Shown here: piece by piece, positions 14,453-19,902 of the stretch
Position numbering within the stretch: the stretch's first letter is position 1
Layout of the letters: the number at the start of each line of letters is the position of its first letter
Translations under genes and position numbers: made by a program
The notes under the pieces: generated by a model
What the model was told of the DNA's origin: nothing
The model's input: the letters and a program-made list of their open reading frames with translations, nothing else
The model's database searches: none
Source of the DNA: a virus
Reading direction: 5' to 3' (one strand)
DNA length: 21,614 nucleotides
IMG/VR virus record: IMGVR_UViG_3300014962_000054
Location: 1 to 21,614 of that record

Positions 14453-14712
14453 GCCTTGCCGACCGTCTGCAACAGGCTTCGCCTGTGTTCCGTGGGCTGC
14501 CGTGCCCTATCGCAACGATCATGGCGCAACTGGAAGAACGTGACCGGGTGGAGTTGCTGACCCAACTCGACGTGCCTGCGGGCACGACGGGCCGCATGGC
14601 GAACACGACTATTGCGGCGGTGCTGACTGAGGAGGGGTTCGCGGTGCATTACAAAGGCGTGGAACGTCACCGCAACCGGCTGTGCCGCTGCTTCATGGGG
14701 ACGGGCCTGTGA
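14449..14712 (+). CDS. small HTH-like phage protein (Cys/His-containing)
   Basis: An 87-residue protein starting MSLADRLQQASPVFRGLPCP. The middle (MAQLEERDRVELLTQL, then TTGRMANTTIAAVLTEEGF) and the end VERHRNRLCRCF fit a compact helix-turn-helix of the type often found in actinophages beside a phosphoesterase gene. The pattern is Cys near residue 19, a helical pair, a second helix with AVLTEEG, then R-H-R-x-C. The function is not known; DNA binding is inferred from the helix pattern and basic end. It overlaps the endolysin stop (ATGA) and the next gene's GTG start (14709-14712). Its first 17 bases after the initial A are identical to those of the next gene. Confidence 0.6.
   Translation: MSLADRLQQASPVFRGLPCPIATIMAQLEERDRVELLTQLDVPAGTTGRMANTTIAAVLTEEGFAVHYKGVERHRNRLCRCFMGTGL
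14450..14466 (+). repeat. 17-base direct repeat, copy 1 (gene start)
   Basis: TGAGCCTTGCCGACCGT, identical to 14710-14726. Both copies begin at the second base of a start codon and encode SLADR. Confidence 0.9.
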
Positions 14713-15893
14713 GCCTTGCCGACCGTTTGGAGTCGCTTGCGGCTGCCGGTTCAACGGTTCCTCAGGTGCGGTCGGCTGCGCCGTCTGGTTGGGAGCCGGG
14801 AGTCCGGTACGAGCCGGACGGGTCGCGCATCGTGACGTTGCCGCCGTCGCCGGAATTGTCTGACGAATCATCGTGGTCGGCTGCGGTGGAGTCGCTTGGG
14901 GTTTCGGTGCCCGCCGGGTATCGGGTGCGCCTGGTGGAGGCTAAATACGATCCGGCTGCTTGGCATCGGGACGCGGAGGGCGGCGATGCCGTGACCCGCC
15001 CGGTGTGGCGGTACAGGTTCGTGGTCGAGGTCGCGCCCGCCCGTATCGACGTTGACGATTTGCTGCGTTCGGTGCGGTCGCGCCGCAAGGCTCCCGCGCC
15101 CGCCGAGGGTGCCGCGTTCTGCTACGCCGTCGCCGACACCCAATGGGGCAAGCCCGATGGAGACGGCTCGGCGGGCACGGTGCGCCGGTTCTATGACTCG
15201 CTTGACCGTGCGGTACTTCGGTACAAGTACCTGCGGAAACGGAACACGGCTGGCCCGGTGCTGCTCCTCATCGGAGGGGACTGCATTGAAGGGTCGGAGT
15301 CCGGCGGGTCCACGCGCATGTTCAGACTGGATCTGACGGTCACGGAGATGGTCCGCGTGTACCGCCGGACGCTCGCCGACATGGTGACGGCGTTCGCGGA
15401 GCTGTCCGATGATGTGACGGTCGCGGTCGTGCCAGGTAACCATGATGAGGCGAAGCGGGTCGGTGATCAGATGGCGACCCGCTATGACGATTCGTGGGCG
15501 ATTGAGGGCGCTTCGCAGGTTGCGGACGTGCTGTCGGCGAAGGGCCACAACGTCGGGTGGGTGTTCCCTGACCGGGACGGCCTGCATTTGACGGTTGAGG
15601 CTGCGGGTACTCGGGTCGGGCTGCTGCACGGGCATCAGACGCGGGGGAAGATGCAGTCGTGGCTCGCCTCGAAGGCGATGGCGCGTGACCCGATTGGGAC
15701 GGCTGACGTGGTGGTGTCGGGTCATTTCCATCATCTGCGGTTGGAGCAGTACGGGGCGACGTGCTGGATGCAGACCGGAAGCCTTGATGGGGGCAGTCAA
15801 TGGTTTGAGCATCGGGGCGGGTTGTCTGCTCCCCCGGCGGCGTTGACGTTCCTGGCCGCTGACGGCAAATGGAATGCGCTGGAGGTCGTGTGA
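14709..15893 (+). CDS. calcineurin-like metallophosphoesterase
   Basis: A 394-residue two-metal phosphoesterase; the substrate (nucleic acid, nucleotide or phosphoprotein) cannot be told. Residues 1-130 form an N-terminal domain of unknown role. The catalytic domain follows with five motif blocks in order: ADTQWG (Asp143, Gln145 where D-x-H is usual), GGDCIEG (Gly190-Asp191), PGNHDE (Asn244-His245-Asp246), LLHGHQT (His307, His309) and VSGHFHH (G-H-x-H, His339, His341). The Gln in place of the first His may alter metal binding. Such D-x-Q variants occur in phage members of the family, as far as I recall. GTG 14709 overlaps the small HTH-like gene. The two probably act together, outside virion assembly. 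Confidence 0.83.
   Translation: MSLADRLESLAAAGSTVPQVRSAAPSGWEPGVRYEPDGSRIVTLPPSPELSDESSWSAAVESLGVSVPAGYRVRLVEAKYDPAAWHRDAEGGDAVTRPVWRYRFVVEVAPARIDVDDLLRSVRSRRKAPAPAEGAAFCYAVADTQWGKPDGDGSAGTVRRFYDSLDRAVLRYKYLRKRNTAGPVLLLIGGDCIEGSESGGSTRMFRLDLTVTEMVRVYRRTLADMVTAFAELSDDVTVAVVPGNHDEAKRVGDQMATRYDDSWAIEGASQVADVLSAKGHNVGWVFPDRDGLHLTVEAAGTRVGLLHGHQTRGKMQSWLASKAMARDPIGTADVVVSGHFHHLRLEQYGATCWMQTGSLDGGSQWFEHRGGLSAPPAALTFLAADGKWNALEVV
14710..14726 (+). repeat. 17-base direct repeat, copy 2 (gene start)
   Basis: TGAGCCTTGCCGACCGT, second copy of 14450-14466, at the start of the metallophosphoesterase gene. Confidence 0.9.
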
Positions 15894-16129
15894 GCATCCT
15901 TGACGAGCGTGCCAAGCACTACGGCACCGGCGACGAGAACATGTCCCGCATCGCCCGACTGTGGACCGCCTACCTCAACCCACGCCGCCCGATCACCGCG
16001 TCCGACGTGGCGTGGATGATGGTGATGGTGAAGGCGTCTCGCGCCCGTATCGACCCCGACCACCTGGACAATTACACGGACGCCAAGGGGTACACCGAGC
16101 TTGCCGAACGCCTCCGGTCAATGCGATGA
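15890..16129 (+). CDS. DUF6378-like small phage protein
   Basis: A 79-residue protein with the layout of the DUF6378 family found in many phages: an N-terminal ILDERAKHYGTGDENMSRIARLW, a middle ITASDVAWMMVMVKASRAR, and a C-terminal DNYTDAKGYTELAERL (each shown in part). It is all-helical with conserved-looking Y-G, DNY-D and Y positions. The biochemical role is unknown. GTG 15890 overlaps the metallophosphoesterase stop (GTGTGA), and its own stop overlaps the next ATG at 16126. It is therefore part of the same coupled block of non-structural genes between lysis and integration modules. Confidence 0.7.
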   Translation: MSILDERAKHYGTGDENMSRIARLWTAYLNPRRPITASDVAWMMVMVKASRARIDPDHLDNYTDAKGYTELAERLRSMR

Positions 16130-16347
16130 AGGTCCGCGTGACAGTCGGAGACGTGTCCGTGACCGTGACCGGCGCAGCATTGACGGTGCGCCAGATCCGC
16201 GCCCTGTTAATGGACTGCGCCGGAATCTCGGCCACGTTGCAGACCGACCCCGAACCCGAGCCGGAACGGATCCCGCTCGGGTTCGGCGTCGTCACCGAAC
16301 TTGCCAAGCCCGACGAACCGGACCTTTCGGAGTTCTTCGACGATTAG
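16126..16347 (+). CDS. 73-residue unknown protein
   Basis: Not recognised. It starts MKVRVTVGDVSVTVTGAALT, probably a beta hairpin, followed by a helix (VRQIRALLMDCAG) and an acidic tail (PEPEPERIP, PDEPDLSEFFDD). ATG 16126 overlaps the previous stop (ATGA), which supports the start. It is the last rightward gene of this block and converges on the lipoprotein gene, with the two reading frames overlapping by four bases at 16344-16347. No terminator is seen between the convergent genes. Confidence 0.6.
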   Translation: MKVRVTVGDVSVTVTGAALTVRQIRALLMDCAGISATLQTDPEPEPERIPLGFGVVTELAKPDEPDLSEFFDD

Positions 16348-16760
16348 CCCTTGTCCTCGGCGATGATCGTCAGCCCGACATCCTTGGCATAAGACCATGT
16401 GTATTTGATCCCGGTCGCGGTGTCCGTGTATTCCTGAGCGCCCATCATGCCGTTGGTAGCGTCGAGTTTGACTTTCATGTCAGCTGGCATGTTGAGCGCA
16501 GTCAGGATGCACATTGTCGCGGCGAGGGCTTTGTCGCTTGTCGCGTTCTCCGTGACGAACCCGGTCGGCGTCGCCACCGGAATGCCCTTCAAGAACATGC
16601 TGCCGGGCTTGAACTTCTCCAGCCCGTCCGGCTGGCACTTGTTCACGATTGCCGCGTAGTCGGTTCCGGCTTTCGCTTCGGCGCGCTCCGCTGGAGTCGC
16701 ATCCGAACTGCATCCTGCAAGCCCCAGCACCATTACTGCGGCCATCATTGCCTTGATCAT
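16344..16760 (-). CDS. secreted lipoprotein, probable prophage-expressed moron
   Basis: A 138-residue lipoprotein. The signal peptide MIKAMMAAVMVLGLAGC ends in a clear lipobox (LAGC), so the mature protein would start at Cys17 and be anchored to the outer face of the membrane. The mature part (SSDATPAERAEAKAG...) has two further Cys (KCQPDG and TMCILT) that could form a disulfide, and no enzyme motif I recognise. GGAG lies 8 bases before the ATG. The GC is low for this genome: bases 16381-16440 and 16441-16500 hold 32 of 60 each, against 45 of 60 inside the integrase at 17101-17160. It has its own promoter-like sequence. Surface lipoproteins of prophages often block superinfection; that role here is inference. 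Confidence 0.82.
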   Translation of the reverse strand: MIKAMMAAVMVLGLAGCSSDATPAERAEAKAGTDYAAIVNKCQPDGLEKFKPGSMFLKGIPVATPTGFVTENATSDKALAATMCILTALNMPADMKVKLDATNGMMGAQEYTDTATGIKYTWSYAKDVGLTIIAEDKG

Positions 16761-16787
16761 CTTGTCTCCATCCCCCGATGTGCTCTG

Positions 16788-16815
16788 ACTGTATCTCGCT
16801 GGACTGACAGGTGAA
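16788..16815 (-). promoter_or_regulatory. candidate promoter for the lipoprotein
   Basis: On the minus strand TTCACC (plus 16810-16815) and TACAGT (plus 16788-16793) are separated by 16 bases. Each matches the -35/-10 consensus at four of six positions. They lie 28 bases upstream of the start codon. Confidence 0.4.
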
Positions 16816-16827
16816 GCGGCTGCCGCT

Positions 16828-16868
16828 GCCCCCCGCCCGCGTGGCCCACAAAAGCCCGGGCGGGGGGC
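16828..16868 (-). terminator. large GC hairpin between integrase and lipoprotein
   Basis: A 12-bp perfect stem (GCCCCCCGCCCG with its complement) with a 17-base loop begins 10 bases after the integrase stop. It probably ends integrase transcription and keeps the lipoprotein a separate unit. There is no clear U-run. Confidence 0.7.
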
Positions 16869-16878
16869 CACACCGCAG

Positions 16879-17682
16879 TTACAGGCCCGCGACGGCCCGG
16901 TACGGGGCCGACTGCGCGAGTTGCGCGTAACCCTGCGTCGTCGCCACCGACGCATGACGGCACAACCTGGCGACCGTCAACAGGTCACCGCCGGTCAGCC
17001 GGTACAGCTGCGTCGCGTAGGCGTGGCGCAGCGAATGGAACGTGTGCCCGGTCACCCCGACCTCGGCTGCTGCCCGCTGCCAGCGACGGTTGATCGACTT
17101 CGGCCACCACGGCCAGATCGGTGCCGGGTCGCCCGCATACGGGGCCAGCACGTCCACGACCCTCGGGTGCGCGGGGACGACGGCGATCAGCCCGCCTTTG
17201 CCCCGCACCCGCACCGCTGGCCCGTCATCGGTAGCCACCAGATCCGTTCCGGCGACCCGCGTCACCTCGCCCGCCCGCAGGCCGAGGAACGCCCCGAGAA
17301 CCGTCCAGTCCCGCGCATCGGCGTCGGCCATCGTCAGGCATCGGTCGATATCCACGCGGGGAATCGGGCGCGGCTGGCGTCGCGGGACTTTGGGCACCTT
17401 CACCAACCGGGCCGGGTCGTTGCCGACCAGCCCTAGACGGTTCAGGTCCGCGAAAATCACCCGCATGGTCCGAAGGTAGGTGGCGCGGCTTGAGGCGCTC
17501 AGATCGCCTGAGAGGGCGTTTCTGAGGTGTTCCACGGTCGCCTCGCCCGGCGGGACGGCCAGATGCCGCAGGACGTAGATCCGCTGACGGATCGTCTCCT
17601 CCGACAGCCCTTCCATTCGCATTTGGTCGAGGTAGGCCCGTTCCAGCCCGTCGCGACCGGCAACGACCGTGGTTCTATTCAC
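16879..17682 (-). CDS. int: phage integrase, tyrosine recombinase
   Basis: A 267-residue integrase for site-specific recombination between attP and a host tRNA gene. The core-binding domain spans about residues 8-95 (YLDQMRMEGLSEETIRQRIY, SSRATYLRTMRVIFADLN). The catalytic domain follows with every active residue: Arg136 in FLGLRAGEV, Lys162 in RGKGGL, His216-Arg219 in FHSLRHAYATQL, His243 in CRHASVATT and Tyr252 in TQGYAQL. It is small because no N-terminal arm-binding domain is present. The start is GTG 17682, after GGGGGGAA. Longer in-frame reading through a C18 tract up to 17808 exists, but those starts lack a ribosome-binding site. It faces leftwards away from attP. Confidence 0.92.
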   Translation of the reverse strand: MNRTTVVAGRDGLERAYLDQMRMEGLSEETIRQRIYVLRHLAVPPGEATVEHLRNALSGDLSASSRATYLRTMRVIFADLNRLGLVGNDPARLVKVPKVPRRQPRPIPRVDIDRCLTMADADARDWTVLGAFLGLRAGEVTRVAGTDLVATDDGPAVRVRGKGGLIAVVPAHPRVVDVLAPYAGDPAPIWPWWPKSINRRWQRAAAEVGVTGHTFHSLRHAYATQLYRLTGGDLLTVARLCRHASVATTQGYAQLAQSAPYRAVAGL

Positions 17683-17710
17683 TTGGTTCCCCCCAGTTGT
17701 GAATGACCTT

Positions 17711-17740
17711 GATATGCGGGGGGGGGGGGGGGGGGCGCAA
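17711..17740 (-). promoter_or_regulatory. possible integrase promoter with a homopolymer spacer
   Basis: On the minus strand TTGCGC (plus 17735-17740) and CATATC (plus 17711-17716) are 18 bases apart, and nearly all of the spacer is the C tract. Each hexamer matches consensus at only three positions. The placement, about 28 bases before GTG 17682 and its Shine-Dalgarno, is right for the integrase promoter. Confidence 0.3.
17718..17735. repeat. 18-base poly-G (poly-C) homopolymer
   Basis: Eighteen consecutive G on the plus strand, 35 bases upstream of the integrase start and about 120 bases from attP. Tracts this long are prone to length change on replication. The exact length in the assembly may also be unreliable. 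Confidence 0.95.
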
Positions 17741-17820
17741 GTGCATTCGGTGTTTTGGTCTGCGACACGCCGACACGCGCCGTTTTGGGTCCGATTTGCA
17801 GGGGTCATGCGCTAGCCTCC

Positions 17821-17843
17821 GGTTCATTGGTTCGGTTAGAACC
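17821..17843 (+). other. tRNA D-arm-like hairpin next to attP
   Basis: GGTTC/GAACC closes a loop ATTGGTTCGGTTA that looks like a tRNA D-loop (two GG pairs). No anticodon arm lies between it and the T-arm, so this is not a working tRNA. Confidence 0.45.
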
Positions 17844-17856
17844 ACCCCGCAGTCCG

Positions 17857-17886
17857 ATATGGGTTCAAATCCCACCCGGGGCACCA
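17857..17886 (+). other. attP: attP core: 3' end of a tRNA gene (T-arm, acceptor, CCA)
   Basis: TGGGTTCAAATCCCA forms a T-arm, followed by CCGGGGC, the discriminator A and an encoded CCA ending at 17886. Only the 3' part of a tRNA is present: the anticodon arm is missing and the 5' acceptor pairs poorly. It lies beside the integrase, as attP sites do when the phage restores the 3' end of the host tRNA after integration. The target tRNA would begin with GCCCCGG or a close match. The left limit of the core cannot be set without the host sequence. Confidence 0.8.
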
Positions 17887-17908
17887 CCCGAGAAATCGGA
17901 CTTGCGGA

Positions 17909-17939
17909 GCGGTCCTAGCCACGACGGTTAGGGGACCGC
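17909..17939 (+). other. hairpin right of attP
   Basis: GCGGTCC pairs with GGACCGC, and inside it TAGCC pairs with GGTTA (one G-T) around an ACGAC loop, with a two-base bulge. It lies 23 bases past the attP core and may bind integrase or a host factor, or be a terminator of the host tRNA type. Confidence 0.4.
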
Positions 17940-17985
17940 CGTGAATGAGTGTGCGACACATTCTGCAACCGCATCACGAGTAGGC

Positions 17986-18004
17986 CGGTCATTGATCGGT
18001 CAAT
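17986..18004 (+). promoter_or_regulatory. operator- or arm-type repeat in the control region
   Basis: CGGTCATT and CGGTCAAT are direct repeats offset by 11 bases, one helical turn. Within them ATTGA-TCGG-TCAAT is a perfect inverted repeat. Either a repressor or the integrase/excisionase could bind here. There is no ORF I trust in 17887-18264. Confidence 0.4.
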
Positions 18005-18034
18005 CTTCCATTGGCGTACACGCCACCCACAGCT

Positions 18035-18077
18035 CCCCCACGCCGGGTAATCCCCCGTTCCCGGCGTGGGGGTCTTT
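18035..18077 (+). terminator. strong terminator right of attP
   Basis: A perfect 13-bp stem CCCCCACGCCGGG with its complement, 12-base loop, then TCTTTG. It would stop rightward transcription coming from attP or the host before the early genes. Confidence 0.85.
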
Positions 18078-18123
18078 GTCGTGTCCCGGGTCCGGTTGGG
18101 AAGCCGCCCGGGGCGCTCAGGTT

Positions 18124-18143
18124 CCGGCCCTTCCGTAGGCCGG
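18124..18143 (+). other. hairpin in the control region
   Basis: CCGGCC/GGCCGG, 6-bp perfect stem with an 8-base loop. Role unknown. Confidence 0.35.
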
Positions 18144-18197
18144 ATCGCGGCAGGAGAGGCCGCAGCGCACCACCACAACTGAATACCCCACCGGAAA

Positions 18198-18241
18198 GCG
18201 GGGGGCCGTGGCCCCTGCGACCACCAGCCACGGTCCCCCGC
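18198..18241 (+). promoter_or_regulatory. 15-bp leader hairpin before the early operon
   Basis: GCGGGGGGCCGTGGC pairs with GCCACGGTCCCCCGC over 15 bp with one G-T pair and a 14-base loop. It ends 23 bases before ATG 18265 and has no U-run. It is probably in the 5' leader of the early mRNA and may affect stability, termination or translation. Confidence 0.65.
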
Positions 18242-18264
18242 CTCACCCAATCGAGGTATCACCC

Positions 18265-18504
18265 ATGACTCTTGACCTAGCAATCCTCACGGCTCTGGCC
18301 GTCACCTCTGTATGCACGGCGTTCGTCGCCTACTGGATCGGCGTCGGCCACGCAGAGCGCAAGGCCCGGGCCAGTGTCGAGCATTACCGCTCGGACGCCG
18401 CTACCGCCACCGCACTGTTCATGGCCGGACGGGACGACCGGCTCGCCGACGTGCTGGCCGAGCCGACCGGCCCGGTGCTGCGCGTCCTGCGAGGTGGCGC
18501 ATGA
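18265..18504 (+). CDS. small membrane protein with one N-terminal span
   Basis: A 79-residue protein, function not recognised. Residues about 4-25 (DLAILTALAVTSVCTAFVAY) form one membrane span, followed by a charged soluble tail (GHAERKARASVEHYRSDAAT, then AGRDDRLADVLAEP). It is the first gene of the rightward early operon. GAGG lies 9-10 bases before the ATG. The stop overlaps the next start (ATGA at 18501). Small membrane proteins at the front of an early operon often act in exclusion of other phages or in host takeover; there is no motif here to choose. Confidence 0.65.
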   Translation: MTLDLAILTALAVTSVCTAFVAYWIGVGHAERKARASVEHYRSDAATATALFMAGRDDRLADVLAEPTGPVLRVLRGGA

Positions 18505-18674
18505 GCTGGATCGCATTCACCACCGGCATTCTGACCGGCCTGATCCTGTTCCCCGTCGGGTTCCTGTTCGGCGTGTTCCTCCTGTCATTCCACCAGGCGA
18601 TGCGCCGCAGCCGCGCCGAGCGCGACTGGCGCAAGTTCTCGCAGGTGATGGCGCGGGATTGGGAGACGCGATGA
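18501..18674 (+). CDS. 57-residue membrane protein
   Basis: Not recognised. One strong hydrophobic segment (residues 3-29, WIAFTTGILTGLILFPVGFL and onwards) with a Gly/Pro-containing core, then a very basic cytoplasmic-type tail (RRSRAERDWRKFSQVMARDW). It starts on an ATGA overlap and ends on another (18671-18674), so it is coupled to both neighbours. Together with the preceding protein it makes a pair of small membrane proteins ahead of a secreted wall enzyme, which suggests a joint envelope function. Confidence 0.6.
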   Translation: MSWIAFTTGILTGLILFPVGFLFGVFLLSFHQAMRRSRAERDWRKFSQVMARDWETR

Positions 18675-19102
18675 TTCCCGAACTCGTGTTGTCGGCGGCG
18701 ATGATGACCGCCCCTGCGACGGCTGGCACGGTTGCTGTCGCCCACGTCGCGCATACCGCTGCGGTGGTGCCGTCTCGCTGGCAGCGGTTCGCGGCGTGCG
18801 TATCGAACCGGGAGTCCCACGGCGACTACCGGGCACGCAACCGGGCGTCGAGCGCGGCAGGCCGATACCAGTTCTTGAAGGCGTGGCAGCGTGGCCTGTC
18901 GTTCATGGTCCGTGACCGGCTGATCGCGCACGGCATGGACAAGCCGACCGCGAAGTCCATCCAGCGTCGGCTTGCCAAGACCCCGATCCATTTGTGGGAG
19001 CCGTGGGCGCAGGATGCCGGGTTCATTGCGGTGATCACGTCGCCGCACGGCTGGCGGCATTGGTCGAACGGCGGCAAGTGCGACCGGCTGGCGGTGAACT
19101 GA
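18671..19102 (+). CDS. secreted lysozyme-like protein (SLT/Rpf-like transglycosylase)
   Basis: A 143-residue protein with an N-terminal hydrophobic signal-like segment (about residues 4-31, Ala/Val-rich) followed by a lysozyme-fold domain. The segment CVSNRESHGDYRARNRASSA (43-62) and AGRYQF (63-68) match soluble lytic transglycosylase and resuscitation-promoting-factor domains, with Glu48 as the expected catalytic acid. The C-terminal WEPWAQDAGFIAVI and later WRHWSNGGKC fit the second half of the domain. It is made from the early operon, far from the holin-endolysin cluster, so it is not an obvious lysis gene. It may remodel the wall or aid DNA entry or exclusion. The start overlaps the previous stop (ATGA). 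Confidence 0.75.
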   Translation: MIPELVLSAAMMTAPATAGTVAVAHVAHTAAVVPSRWQRFAACVSNRESHGDYRARNRASSAAGRYQFLKAWQRGLSFMVRDRLIAHGMDKPTAKSIQRRLAKTPIHLWEPWAQDAGFIAVITSPHGWRHWSNGGKCDRLAVN

Positions 19103-19103
19103 C

Positions 19104-19700
19104 ATGACCGCAACCCCTGCAACCCTGCATACGGCGCTCGTGGCAGCGCTGGCCGACTTGACGAACCCGCCGAAGAACGCGAAAGCGAACCTCGGCCACG
19201 GCAAGCCGTACCAGTACGCGGACCTTGCGGCGATTCTGAACCACGTCCGGCCCGTCCTGGCGAAGCACGGCCTCGCCGTCACTCAGGATGTGGCGCTGGA
19301 CGACGGCAGGCTCGGCATCACGACGACCGTCCATCACCTGTCAGGCGAGGCGCTGCGGTTCGGCCCCTTGGCGGGGCCGTCCGGCGGCAAGTGGCAGGAC
19401 CTCGGCTCGGCGATCACCTACGCCCGCAGGTACGCGCTGTGCGCCGCGCTCGGCATCGCCGGCGACGATGACGACGACGCCGCCAGCGCACCAGTCGCCG
19501 ACCCTGAACCGGCGTTCGCGTCGGACACCACCGTGACCCGGTGGGCCGAGCTGCTGCGGGCCGCAACCACAAGCGACGAACTCGCTGCGGTTGCCGATGA
19601 GATCAAAGCGCAGCGGGTCAAGCCTGCCGCACACAAAGCACTCCAAACCTTGTACGCGGAGCGCGTCAAGGCGCTGCTGGAGGTGTCCGATGCCGTTTGA
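19104..19700 (+). CDS. erf: ERF-family single-strand annealing recombinase
   Basis: A 198-residue ERF (essential recombination function) protein that anneals complementary single strands for phage recombination and genome circularisation. The N-terminal half shows the family pattern: LHTALVAALADLTNPPKNAK, YADLAAILNHVRPVLAKHGL, and the hallmark GSAITYARRYALCAALGI followed by an acidic DDDDD run (101-125). The C-terminal third is a variable helical tail (WAELLRAATTSDELAAVADE) as usual. ATG 19104 begins one base after the previous stop. No exonuclease partner is seen in the window. The next gene overlaps its end by 11 bases. Confidence 0.88.
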   Translation: MTATPATLHTALVAALADLTNPPKNAKANLGHGKPYQYADLAAILNHVRPVLAKHGLAVTQDVALDDGRLGITTTVHHLSGEALRFGPLAGPSGGKWQDLGSAITYARRYALCAALGIAGDDDDDAASAPVADPEPAFASDTTVTRWAELLRAATTSDELAAVADEIKAQRVKPAAHKALQTLYAERVKALLEVSDAV

Positions 19701-19902
19701 GGATGAGACGCATTGCGGTCGGATGGACTGCGACCGGCTCGCGTTGGAGTGGTGGGAGGTGTACGTCCCCACCGTCGAGGGGTCGGTGGGTCGCGTGTTC
19801 CGGCACTACTGCGACCAGCACGCCGAAGCGGAGCGGGCCAACGACCTTGCCGCGTTCGGTGCCGATTCCTACATCCCCGGCTCCGAGGTCGGTGAAGCAT
19901 GA
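19690..19902 (+). CDS. 70-residue Cys/His protein, possible zinc-binding
   Basis: Not recognised by name. THCGRMDCDR near the start and FRHYCDQHAEAE later give a C-x4-C ... C-x2-H set that could bind one zinc. It is acidic overall and ends GSEVGEA. The start ATG 19690 lies inside the ERF gene (11-base overlap) and its stop overlaps the next ATG (19899-19902), so it is tightly coupled to the recombinase. A role with ERF or another DNA protein is plausible but unproven. Confidence 0.6.
   Translation: MPFEDETHCGRMDCDRLALEWWEVYVPTVEGSVGRVFRHYCDQHAEAERANDLAAFGADSYIPGSEVGEA

Noticed and set aside
14868-15812. 314-residue minus-strand ORF opposite the metallophosphoesterase
   Set aside because: Shadow frame of a gene with five intact motif blocks.
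17811-17886. Complete tRNA gene ending in CCA
   Set aside because: Length is right (76 bases), but there is no anticodon arm between the D-like and T arms and the 5' acceptor does not pair with CCGGGGC.
17675-17887. Minus-strand ORF with VPRVGFEP-like start
   Set aside because: That peptide is the usual artefact of translating the antisense of a tRNA 3' end; it supports attP, not a gene.
17941-18138. 65-residue ORF starting GTG 17941 with AGGGGA upstream
   Set aside because: It runs straight through the strong 18035-18077 terminator, its protein is Pro/Ser-rich low complexity, and it overlaps the operator-like repeat.
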